Shown piece after piece: positions 10,200 through 17,737 of a DNA stretch of 64,000 bases (position 1 is the first letter of the stretch; every line of letters begins with the position of its first letter). The DNA is from Lysobacter sp. M2-1 (lineage in GTDB: Bacteria > Pseudomonadota > Gammaproteobacteria > Xanthomonadales > Xanthomonadaceae). The stretch spans positions 1,116,001 through 1,180,000 of the forward strand of contig NZ_JAKPBU010000001.1 in assembly GCF_022662495.1 (NCBI RefSeq), read 5' to 3'. The position numbers were made by a program, and so were the translations under genes. Below the pieces are notes generated by a model. The model worked only from the letters and a program-made list of their open reading frames with translations, ran no database searches and was not told where the DNA came from.

Positions 10200-11336
10200 C
10201 TATGGCCGGTGCTCGCGCGCCAGGTACTCGGCCGACTGCATCTCGATCAGGCGCGAGGCAGTGCGCTCGAAGGCGGCCGCCAGCTTCGACCCCGCATACA
10301 GCTGCATAGGCGCGGCTTCGGCGGTGCACACCAGGTTGACGTGGCGGTCGTACAGCTCGTCGACCAGGGTGACGAAGCGGCGGGTGGCGTCGTTGCGGGT
10401 GTCGTCCAGCACCGGAATGCCACCAAGCAGCACGGTATGGAACTCCTGCGCGATCTCGATGTAGTCGCTGGCCGAGCGCGGGCCTTCGCACAGCGCCTGG
10501 AAATCGAACCAGGTCAAGCCGCGGCTGCGCGCCCGCACCGGGATGCGCCGACCCTCGATCAGGATGCCGGCGTCGCGATGCTCCGCCCCGGTGAGGCTGT
10601 CGCCGCCGAGATCGTGCCAGCGCTGCTCCAGCCAGGCCTCCGACTGCGGATCCAGCGGCGCGCGGTACACCGGCGAGCGGGTCAGCGCGCGCAGGCGGTA
10701 GTCGGTATCGCTGATGAGTTCGAGCACCCGACAATGGCGTTCGATCAGGGCGATCGCCGGCTCGAAGCGGGCGCGCTGCAGGCCGTCCCGGTACAACTCG
10801 CGCGGCGGCGTGTTGGAGGTCGTCACCAGCACCACGCCCTGCTCGAACAGCTTGTCCAGCAATCGCCCCAGCAGCATCGCATCGCCGATGTCGCTGACGA
10901 AGAATTCGTCCAGCACCAGGACGCGCAGGCGCTGGCGCCATTCCTTGGCGATGCGCGCCAGCGGATCGCGCTCGCCCGCATGCGCGCGCAGGCGCTCGTG
11001 CACCTCGCGCATGAAACGGTGGAAATGGGTGCGCTGTTTCTCCGCCATCGTCAGGCTGGCGTAGAACAGGTCGACCAGGAAGGTCTTGCCGCGGCCCACA
11101 CCGCCCCAGAGATACAGCCCCTGGATCGCATCGTCATCCGACGCCGATCCGAACAGGCGCCCGAACAGGCCGCCACGCATCGGCCCGCCCTGGAGCGCGG
11201 CATGGATGCGGTCGAGGTCGGCGAGCGCCAGGTGCTGCGCGGGGTCGTCCTGCCAGTCGCCGCGGGCTACGCCGGCGGCGTACGCGGCCGAAGGGCTTTG
11301 GACGGGCGCGCGTGCAGGCGCCGGTTCAGTCGCCAT
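10200..11336 (-). CDS. zapE: Cell-division ATPase ZapE (AFG1-like)
   Basis: ZapE is an AFG1-family P-loop ATPase associated with the Z-ring late in division. The Walker A loop is GGVGRGKT at residues 78-85 (GLYLWGGVGRGKTFLVDLFY), Walker B is LRVLVLDEFFVSD, and sensor-like TTSNTPP follows. The C-terminal FIG signature includes YAGSKLAAAFERTASRLIEM. I use ATG 11336 (MATEPAPA); a GTG two codons upstream is possible. Length of 378 residues is normal. It is convergent with the LysE gene and 72 bp downstream of the alpha/beta hydrolase gene. Confidence 0.93.
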   Translation of the reverse strand: MATEPAPARAPVQSPSAAYAAGVARGDWQDDPAQHLALADLDRIHAALQGGPMRGGLFGRLFGSASDDDAIQGLYLWGGVGRGKTFLVDLFYASLTMAEKQRTHFHRFMREVHERLRAHAGERDPLARIAKEWRQRLRVLVLDEFFVSDIGDAMLLGRLLDKLFEQGVVLVTTSNTPPRELYRDGLQRARFEPAIALIERHCRVLELISDTDYRLRALTRSPVYRAPLDPQSEAWLEQRWHDLGGDSLTGAEHRDAGILIEGRRIPVRARSRGLTWFDFQALCEGPRSASDYIEIAQEFHTVLLGGIPVLDDTRNDATRRFVTLVDELYDRHVNLVCTAEAAPMQLYAGSKLAAAFERTASRLIEMQSAEYLAREHRP

Positions 11337-11408
11337 GCGCACCCGTTTTCAGGATCGGCATTCCCCGGCTCTGCACCGGGTGCAGCGATGGGCGATACAC
11401 AGCCCGCG

Positions 11409-12086
11409 TCATGCGCCGTTTCGCGATGGCAGGGGCAGGTAGGGCTTGACCCCGTGCTTGATCGCGCCGCGCAGGTCCATCAGCTTGCGATGGAAGAAAT
11501 GCGATGTGTCGGGCATGCGCACCAGCTGGGCATCCGATTTCAGCGCTGCCAGCCAGGCGTAGACGGCTTCCGGATCCACGATCTCGTCGGCCTCGCCCTG
11601 GATCACCAGCCAGGGCATGGTCGGCACCGCGATCCCGTCGAAGTCCCAGCGTCCCGCGGGCGGGGCAATCGAGATCAGCAGGTCGGGCCGCAGCTCCGCG
11701 GCCGCGAGCAGCGAGATGTAGGCGCCGAAGCTGAAACCGGCCAGCCACAGCGCATCGTCCGGGCGCCGGCTGCGCACCCATGCGGCCACGGCCTTGAGAT
11801 CCTCCACCTCGCCCGCGCCTTCATCGAAGCGGCCTTCGGAGGCGCCGGTGCCGCGGAAGTTGAACCGCACCGTGGTCGCGCCGAGCTCGCGCAGCGAGCG
11901 CGCGACCATGGTCACGACCTTGTTGTGCATCGTGCCGCCCTCGGTCGGCAGCGGATGGCAGACGATCGCCACCAGCGGCAGGGTGGCGACGTCGGGCTCG
12001 GGCAGGTCGACCGCAGCCTCCAGCGCGCCGGCGGGGCCGGCGAGCGTGATGGCGCTCGACGAGTCGGGAAAGACGGGGAGGGACAT
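11409..12086 (-). CDS. Alpha/beta hydrolase (KANL3/Tex30-like, dienelactone-hydrolase-like)
   Basis: This 225-residue cytoplasmic serine hydrolase contains CHPLPTEGGTMHNKVVTMV, RFNFRGTGASEGRFDEGAGE and the nucleophile elbow GFSFGA (AGFSFGAYISLLAA). The Asp in GEADEIVDPE and the His in DTSHFFHRKL complete a plausible triad. These motifs mark the bacterial 'CocE/NonD-like' alpha/beta hydrolases that often sit beside basal metabolic genes. ATG 12086 follows the chain's natural length. The substrate is unknown. Confidence 0.85.
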   Translation of the reverse strand: MSLPVFPDSSSAITLAGPAGALEAAVDLPEPDVATLPLVAIVCHPLPTEGGTMHNKVVTMVARSLRELGATTVRFNFRGTGASEGRFDEGAGEVEDLKAVAAWVRSRRPDDALWLAGFSFGAYISLLAAAELRPDLLISIAPPAGRWDFDGIAVPTMPWLVIQGEADEIVDPEAVYAWLAALKSDAQLVRMPDTSHFFHRKLMDLRGAIKHGVKPYLPLPSRNGA

Positions 12087-12237
12087 GCGCGCCGGATCAT
12101 ACCCGGCGTGGTGACGAAGTCGTTCGCGATCCAGCCGCGGCGCGCCGGGAGCGCGGTCGCGGACGTGTGCGACATCGCATCGTGCGGCGATCAGGGGTCC
12201 CGGCTGCGGGGCGGCGGAGATGCCGGCCGCAAGCGAC

Positions 12238-12259
12238 AACGCCGCCCGGAGGCGGCGTT
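12238..12259 (-). terminator. Hairpin 3' of the cytochrome gene
   Basis: A perfect 9-bp stem AACGCCGCC / GGCGGCGTT with a four-base loop lies 28 bp beyond the stop of the cytochrome gene. No proper T-tract follows, so termination is likely but not certain. The rest of the 12,087-12,286 gap shows no gene. Confidence 0.5.
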
Positions 12260-12286
12260 GCGGAGCCAATGCGGTCGAAAACCGGA

Positions 12287-12802
12287 CTACTTCAGGTTCT
12301 CGAGCATCCAGTCGACCGTGGCGATCACCTGCTCGTCGGTCAGCGCCGGATTACCGCCCTTGGGCGGCATCACGCCTGCGCTGCCGGTGTAACCCTCGAT
12401 GGCGTGCTTGTGCAGCGTGTCCTTGCCCTGGGCGATGCGGCTGGCCCACTGTGCCGCCGCCATGGTCGGCGCACCGCCGGCCCCCGAGGTATGGCAGCCG
12501 GTGCACAGGTTGCCGAAGATGACCGAACCGTCGGTGGTGCCGCCGTAGGCCACCTGGGCGGCTGCCTTGGCGGCGGACGCGGCCACCGCGGCCGCCTGCT
12601 GCGCCGCACCGGTGGCACCGGCATAGACCGCGCCGACCGGCGCGATCCGCTCCTGCTGGCGCTTGGCCGCCGCCGCCGACACTTCCTGCGGCAGCACGCC
12701 TTGCAGCTGGTGCGCTAGCAGGATCAGGCCCAGCGTCACCGCCGACAGGAAGGCGATGACCAGCGAGAATTTCTTCAGGAAGTCCAGGTCGTAGTTCCGC
12801 AC
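12287..12802 (-). CDS. Membrane-anchored c5-type cytochrome
   Basis: This is an electron carrier with one covalent heme. Residues 13-32 form a single transmembrane anchor (FSLVIAFLSAVTLGLILLA), residues 40-85 an Ala/Gln-rich periplasmic linker, and the C-terminal 80 residues a class I cytochrome c domain with CTGCH at 100-104 and distal Met in VMPPKGG. The closing ALTDEQVIATVDWMLENLK is the cytochrome c5 signature. The start is GTG at 12802, supported by AAGGTGG just upstream. It lies next to tRNA-Arg. The likely role is donation to a terminal oxidase, inferred from the family. Confidence 0.9.
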   Translation of the reverse strand: MRNYDLDFLKKFSLVIAFLSAVTLGLILLAHQLQGVLPQEVSAAAAKRQQERIAPVGAVYAGATGAAQQAAAVAASAAKAAAQVAYGGTTDGSVIFGNLCTGCHTSGAGGAPTMAAAQWASRIAQGKDTLHKHAIEGYTGSAGVMPPKGGNPALTDEQVIATVDWMLENLK

Positions 12803-12859
12803 GATCCACCTTGGACGGCCGTGGGGCCGCTTTCATTGAGGTTTGGCCACGAAGACCGT

Positions 12860-12936
12860 TGGCGCGCCCGGAGGGATTCGAACCCCCGACCAATGGCTTC
12901 GGAAGCCACTACTCTATCCGGCTGAGCTACGGGCGC
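12860..12936 (-). tRNA. tRNA-Arg(CCG)
   Basis: The 77-nt minus-strand sequence folds as a complete cloverleaf: acceptor GCGCCCG/CGGGCGC, D-arm GCTCAGCCGGATAGAGTAG, anticodon loop TTCCGAA with anticodon CCG, and T-arm GGGGGTTCGAATCCC. G73 and an encoded CCA end are present. It reads CGG arginine codons, which are frequent in this GC-rich genome. Confidence 0.97.
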
Positions 12937-13013
12937 GGACCGCGCATTCTAGCGAAAACCGCGCGCCCGGCGTGGGCCGGTGCGCGGAGCTCGGCGAATG
13001 TTGCCCGACGCAA

Positions 13014-16000
13014 TCACGGCGTGGGCTGCAGCAGTTCGACCTCCGCAAGCGCCATCGACCCTGATTCCAGCGGACGCAGGCGGTACTCGCGCCAGCTGCC
13101 GGGCTGCGCGATCCGGAACGGGCGCAGCTGGCGAGGCCAGTGGAAGCGCTCGTTCTGGCGGCGATCCAGTTCGGTCCACGCGCCTTCGCCGCTGCGCGCT
13201 TCCAGTACCCAGCTCGCCGACGGCAGCGCGGTCTCGCCCGAAGTCAGGGAGTAGTAGATGGGCCGCGCCTCGGCCCCGGGCTTGAGCCGAACCGATGCGT
13301 CCGGCCCTGCCAGCACGGACGTGGTCATCGCATCGTCGTCCACCAGCGCCGGCATCGCCTTGCCGCCGGCGTCCACCGCCGATGCCGTGCGGGCGAGCGT
13401 GTCGACCAGGCCGGACGGAGCTTGGCCGTCTGCGGTCAGCGAACCGGGCAGGTCAGCCGCAGCGCTGCCCCAGTCCGACGGCTGCGGGCCCATCTGGAAT
13501 TCCAGCGTGCCACCGCCCGCGATTTCCGCATGCGGCAGCCATGCACGCGTCCACTCCCTGCCGTTGACCTTGAGCGACTGCACGTACATGTTCTGCGGAC
13601 CGTTGTCGCGCGCGATCACGGTCAGTCGCCTGCCGTTGTCCATGGTCACGCTGGCGCGTTCGAACAGCGGCGAGCCGATCGCGTATTCCGGCGCGCCCAT
13701 GCGCAGCGGGTACAGGCCGAGCATCGCGAACAGGTACCAGGCCGACATCTCGCCGTTGTCTTCGTCGCCCGGATAGCCCTGGCCGATCTCGCTGCCCAGG
13801 TACAGCCGCTGCAGGATCTCGCGGGTGAGCGCCTGGGTCTTCCACGGCTGCCCGGCGTCGACATAGAGCCAGGGGATGTGGTGCGAAGGCTGGTTGCTGT
13901 GCGCATACATGCCCATGCGCACGTCGCGCGCCTCGGTCATCTCATGGATCACCTGCCCGTAGCTGCCGGCATAGGCGGGCAGGGCGGTTTCCGGCGTGGC
14001 GAAGAACGCGTCGAGCTTGCGCGCCAGGCCGTCGCGGCCGCCGTACAGCGACGCCAGCCCGGCGCCGTCGTGGGCGGCGGTGAAGGCGAACGTCCAGGCG
14101 TTGGCTTCGGTGTAGTCGCCGCCCCACACGCGCGGGTCGAACTTCGCGGCTGGCCCGCTCCACGCCCCGTCGGGATTGCGGCCCCGGAAGAAGCCGGTGG
14201 CCGGGTCGAACATGACCGCGTAGCCGGCGGCGCGGGCGCGGAAGTAGCCGGCTTCGTCGCGGTAACGCTGTGCCTGCGCCGGATCCTGGCTTTCGGCCGC
14301 CAGCGCCTCGCCCAGCTGCGCCAGGCCGAAGTCGTTGAGCGCGCCCTCCAGCGTCCACGACAGGCCTTCGTGCACGTCGGTGTCGGCATAGCCGCGATAC
14401 ATCGAACGCGCCAGGCCCTTGCGGCCGACGTTGTCGACCGGCGGCACCGCGGTCGCGTTGCGCAGCGCCGCGGTGTAGGCCTGGTGCGGATCGAAACCGC
14501 GCACGCCCTTGAGCCAGGCATCGGCGAAGGCCACGTCCGAACTGGTGCCCACCATCAGGTCGGCATAGCCTGGCGAGGACCAGCGCGCGACCCAGCCGCC
14601 GTCGCGGTACTGCTGCACGAAGCCATCCACCATTTCGCCGGCACGCTCGGGCACGAACAGCGCGTATGCCGGCCAGGTGGTGCGGAAGGTGTCCCAGAAA
14701 CCGTTGTTGACGTAGACCTTGCCGGGCTTCACCTGCGCCGAGGTGCGCTGCGCATCGCCGCCGGCGGCCTCCTTCGACCAGCTGTTCTGGTCGGCGTGGC
14801 GCCAGTCGGGCTGCTCCGACGTGCCGACGTTCTCGTGCGCGATGTTCGGATACAGGAACAGGCGATAGAGGTTGGAATAGACGGTGGTGAGCTGGTCCTC
14901 GCTGGCACTGTCGATCCGCACCCGTCCGAGCAGCGTGTCCCAGGCGGCCTGCGCGCGTTCGCGCACGGCGTCGAAGCCGGTATCGCCGACCTCCATCTCC
15001 AGGTTGCGCCGCGCCTGTTCCACCGAGATCAGCGAGGTGGCGATGCGCATGCGCACCTCGCCATCGGCGCCGGGCTTGAACTTGACGTAGCCGGTGGGCC
15101 GGCCAGTGTCGATCGCGCCGCTCGCGGCCCAGGGCTGGTCGAAACGCGCGTACACGAACATCCGGGTCGCGCCGTTGGACAGGCCGCTGCGGGTGTCGCT
15201 ATAGCCGGACAGGGTCTGGGTCGTCGCGTCCAGGGTCAGGCCGCCGCGTTCGTCCACGTTGTCGAACAGCAGGTTGGCTTCGGCGTCCGCGGGGAAACGG
15301 AAGCGGAAGATCGCCGCCCGTTCGCTGGGCGCGATCTCGGCGCGGATACCGTTGTCGAAATCGACGCGATAGGTATGCGGGCGCGCCAACTCGTTGGCGT
15401 GCGAGAACGCCAGCGCCCTGCGTTCCCGGTCGGCATCGGGGACGCCGCGCATCGCCGAGGGCATCACCTGGAACGTCTGGCGGTCGCCCATCCATGGGCT
15501 GGGCTGGTGGCTGATCGCCAGCGCCTGCAGCCGCGGCCGGTTGTCGGGGCCGTTGTGCTCGTTCCAGCGGTACAGCCAGTTCAGCACGCCCGCATCGGTG
15601 ACCGGCACCCAGAAGTTGAAGCCATGCGGCATCGCCGTGGCGGCGATGTTGTTGCCGCGCGAGAACGTGCCGTTGGCCTGGGTGCCGCGTGTGGTCAGCA
15701 CGTAATCGGAGGGGCGCTGCGCCTGCGCGCGCGGCTGCGCGGCGATGGCGATGTCGTCGATCCAGCCGGACGCCGGTTGCGCCCCCACCGGCGCCACTTC
15801 CAGTTCGACCGCGCGGACCCGCCGGCCGCGCAGGGCGGCGATGTCGCCCAGGCGCACCGATTTGCGCGCCCATTGCTGCGGGTACAGGGTCTTCGACGCC
15901 GCCTGCGCCGCGGCACCGAGCCGCACGCCGTGCTGGTCGTGCGCCTCCAGCTGCGACAGGCGCTGGCCATCGTCGAACAGCAGGTCGAGCGAGACCCCGG

Positions 16001-16355
16001 TGGATGCGGCGACGTCGCCTTCGACGATCTCGGGCAGCACCAGCCACGACAGCGTGGTGTCGGCCTGGACCGGAATGTCCACTTCGAACAGTCGCTGCCG
16101 GCCGCCGGTGCGCTCCGTGCGATACCGCAGCGCGTGCAGGCCGCTGTAGCCCACGCCTTTCTTCGCCGCGTACGGCGCCGCGGGGCCGTTGCCGGTCTCC
16201 ACCTGCACGCCGCCGCTGGCGCCAATGGCAGCAGGGCGTGGGTCGCCGCCTTCGAACGAGGTCGTGAAGTCGGCTTCGCCGGCATGCGCTGCGCCTGCCG
16301 CCGCCGCGCATAGCACCAGCAGCGCGATCGGGCGCCGATACAGGAACTCAGACAT
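13014..16355 (-). CDS. Secreted GH92 alpha-mannosidase with N-terminal carbohydrate-binding-like domain
   Basis: This exo-acting, Ca-dependent inverting alpha-mannosidase trims mannose from N-glycans. A signal peptide (residues 1-25, AAGAAHA) is followed by a beta-sandwich of about 180 residues (GASGGVQVETGNGPAAPYAA onward), then the GH92 core opening with TRGTQANGTFSRGNNIAAT near residue 220. Glu750 in DYTEANAW fits the general acid, and Asp864/Asp866 in GDEDNGEMSAWYLF fit the base pair of the family. HIPWLYVDAGQPWKTQ lies between them. At 1,113 residues it is longer than the second GH92 in this window because of the extra N-terminal domain and a C-terminal discoidin-like segment. Its start overlaps the isomerase gene by eight bases. 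Linkage specificity is not predictable. Confidence 0.92.
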   Translation of the reverse strand: MSEFLYRRPIALLVLCAAAAGAAHAGEADFTTSFEGGDPRPAAIGASGGVQVETGNGPAAPYAAKKGVGYSGLHALRYRTERTGGRQRLFEVDIPVQADTTLSWLVLPEIVEGDVAASTGVSLDLLFDDGQRLSQLEAHDQHGVRLGAAAQAASKTLYPQQWARKSVRLGDIAALRGRRVRAVELEVAPVGAQPASGWIDDIAIAAQPRAQAQRPSDYVLTTRGTQANGTFSRGNNIAATAMPHGFNFWVPVTDAGVLNWLYRWNEHNGPDNRPRLQALAISHQPSPWMGDRQTFQVMPSAMRGVPDADRERRALAFSHANELARPHTYRVDFDNGIRAEIAPSERAAIFRFRFPADAEANLLFDNVDERGGLTLDATTQTLSGYSDTRSGLSNGATRMFVYARFDQPWAASGAIDTGRPTGYVKFKPGADGEVRMRIATSLISVEQARRNLEMEVGDTGFDAVRERAQAAWDTLLGRVRIDSASEDQLTTVYSNLYRLFLYPNIAHENVGTSEQPDWRHADQNSWSKEAAGGDAQRTSAQVKPGKVYVNNGFWDTFRTTWPAYALFVPERAGEMVDGFVQQYRDGGWVARWSSPGYADLMVGTSSDVAFADAWLKGVRGFDPHQAYTAALRNATAVPPVDNVGRKGLARSMYRGYADTDVHEGLSWTLEGALNDFGLAQLGEALAAESQDPAQAQRYRDEAGYFRARAAGYAVMFDPATGFFRGRNPDGAWSGPAAKFDPRVWGGDYTEANAWTFAFTAAHDGAGLASLYGGRDGLARKLDAFFATPETALPAYAGSYGQVIHEMTEARDVRMGMYAHSNQPSHHIPWLYVDAGQPWKTQALTREILQRLYLGSEIGQGYPGDEDNGEMSAWYLFAMLGLYPLRMGAPEYAIGSPLFERASVTMDNGRRLTVIARDNGPQNMYVQSLKVNGREWTRAWLPHAEIAGGGTLEFQMGPQPSDWGSAAADLPGSLTADGQAPSGLVDTLARTASAVDAGGKAMPALVDDDAMTTSVLAGPDASVRLKPGAEARPIYYSLTSGETALPSASWVLEARSGEGAWTELDRRQNERFHWPRQLRPFRIAQPGSWREYRLRPLESGSMALAEVELLQPTP

Positions 16356-17625
16356 GGGAGCGCAGCACCGCCAGCACGTCGTGGCAGGCGCCCATGGTGT
16401 GGTAGTCGGTCTTGCCGGCCGGGCTCTTCTCGTCGCTGTACTTGCGGTTCTGGCGGTCGAGGAGGCGATACCAGGCGCCGTATCGGTGATCGATCATGTG
16501 TTTCCAGGCGTACTCCCACAGACGTGCATACCACTGCCAGTAGCTGTCGTCGCCGGTGGCCTTGGCCAGGCGCGCAGCGGTGGCGATGGACTCGGCCTGC
16601 ACCCAGAAGTATTTGTCCTCGTCGCAGACGAAGGTCTCGCCGTCGGCGAGCGTGCGCCCTTCCACGCCGGGCGCGCGCAGGCGTTCGGGCGCGAAGCCGT
16701 AGACCATGCCGCCGAACTCTTCGTCCCAGGACTTGGCCAGGGCTTCGTCGAACAGGGCACGCGCTTTGGGCACCAGCCAGTCCCGCGGTTCGCCAGCCGC
16801 GCGCAGATGGCCGTCGAGGATCAGCAGCAGCTTGGCCCATTCGGTCTGGTGGCCGGGCTGGTAGCCCCAGGGCTTGAACAGGTGCCGCGGATCGTCGCGA
16901 TGGAAATCCCAGTCCACGTTCCAGTCGCGGTCGTAGTGCTCCCAGACCAGGCCGTCGGCGAGGTCGGCCTGGCGCCGGGTCATGTGGTCGGCCAGCAGCA
17001 GCGCGCGGTCCAGGTAGCGGCGCTCGCCGCTGGCCTCGTACGCGGCGAGCATCGCCTCGCACATGTGCATGTTGGCGTTCTGGCCGCGATAGTCTGAGAA
17101 CACCCAGTCGCGCGTGGCTTCGTCGCGGTACAGGCCGTGCGGCGGTTCCCAGTAGCGTGCTTCCAGCAGGTCCCAGACTTCACCCATCCACGCGCGCGCC
17201 TGCTGGATGCCTGCCTTCAGTCCGGTGGAATAGGCCAACAGCACGAAGGCGGCGCCATAGCATTGCTGGCTGGTGTCTTCCGGTACGCCGTCGCGGATCG
17301 TCCACACATAGCCGCCGCTGACCGGGTCGTAATGCTTCTCGCGCAGATAGGCCAGGCCGTGGCGGGCCGCTTGCAGGTACTCGTTGCGCAGCGCGGGGTC
17401 GTCGGCGAACTCGCTGGCTGCCATCGCATAGTTGAAGACGAAGCGCGTGCTGCTGACCAGGTGCCGGTGGCTGGCGTCGTAGACCGTGCCGTCGTCCTTG
17501 AAGTAGTGGAAGAACCCGCCGGCCGGATCGATGCAGCGCGGATGATAGAAGGCCATGGTCCGGCGGATGTGCGCGCGCAGGGTCTCGGGGTTGCGGAAAT
17601 CGGGGAGGGCGGGGGTATCGGTCAT
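16348..17625 (-). CDS. AGE-family isomerase, likely D-mannose isomerase
   Basis: This 425-residue (alpha/alpha)6-barrel enzyme belongs to the N-acylglucosamine 2-epimerase superfamily. It has the STRFVFNYAMAAS, GQNANMHMCEAMLAAYEA, GHQTEWAKLLLIL and KTDYHTMGACHDVL blocks that carry the conserved Arg and His residues of the barrel. It has no signal peptide, so it is cytoplasmic. Members of this group in Xanthomonas-like bacteria convert mannose to fructose, and the next gene in the operon is an alpha-mannosidase, with a fructokinase elsewhere in the island (52,816). I therefore infer mannose isomerase rather than GlcNAc 2-epimerase or cellobiose epimerase. Translation is coupled to the GH92 gene. 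Confidence 0.85.
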   Translation of the reverse strand: MTDTPALPDFRNPETLRAHIRRTMAFYHPRCIDPAGGFFHYFKDDGTVYDASHRHLVSSTRFVFNYAMAASEFADDPALRNEYLQAARHGLAYLREKHYDPVSGGYVWTIRDGVPEDTSQQCYGAAFVLLAYSTGLKAGIQQARAWMGEVWDLLEARYWEPPHGLYRDEATRDWVFSDYRGQNANMHMCEAMLAAYEASGERRYLDRALLLADHMTRRQADLADGLVWEHYDRDWNVDWDFHRDDPRHLFKPWGYQPGHQTEWAKLLLILDGHLRAAGEPRDWLVPKARALFDEALAKSWDEEFGGMVYGFAPERLRAPGVEGRTLADGETFVCDEDKYFWVQAESIATAARLAKATGDDSYWQWYARLWEYAWKHMIDHRYGAWYRLLDRQNRKYSDEKSPAGKTDYHTMGACHDVLAVLRSHV

Positions 17626-17655
17626 CGGTGCAGCACCTGTGGGCGGAGTTGGACC

Positions 17656-17736
17656 GTAGGAGCGGCGTGAGCCGCGAGTTCTTTTGCTAAACCGCTTGGG
17701 TTCAAAGGCTCGCGGCGCACGCCGCTCCTACAGGGG
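17656..17736. repeat. REP pair (BIME-like), second copy
   Basis: GTAGGAGCGGCGTGAGCCGC (17656) and its inverse CGCGGCGCACGCCGCTCCTA (17710-17730) flank about 30 bp. The pair lies between the beta-mannosidase stop and the isomerase start, where it could form an mRNA-stabilising or attenuating stem. Confidence 0.75.
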
Positions 17737-17737
17737 T

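Noticed and set aside
12843-13254. Plus-strand open frames across tRNA-Arg
   Set aside because: They run through the tRNA gene and have no homology-like motifs.
13140-16313. Long plus-strand open frame (over 1,000 codons) opposite the GH92 gene
   Set aside because: It is composed of Arg/Ala/His/Gly-rich sequence without domain motifs. It mirrors the third-position GC bias of the GH92 gene, whose catalytic motifs are intact.
16348-16355. Frameshifted fusion of isomerase and GH92
   Set aside because: The eight-base overlap is an ordinary operon overlap; both proteins have complete termini, and the GH92 begins with its own signal peptide.
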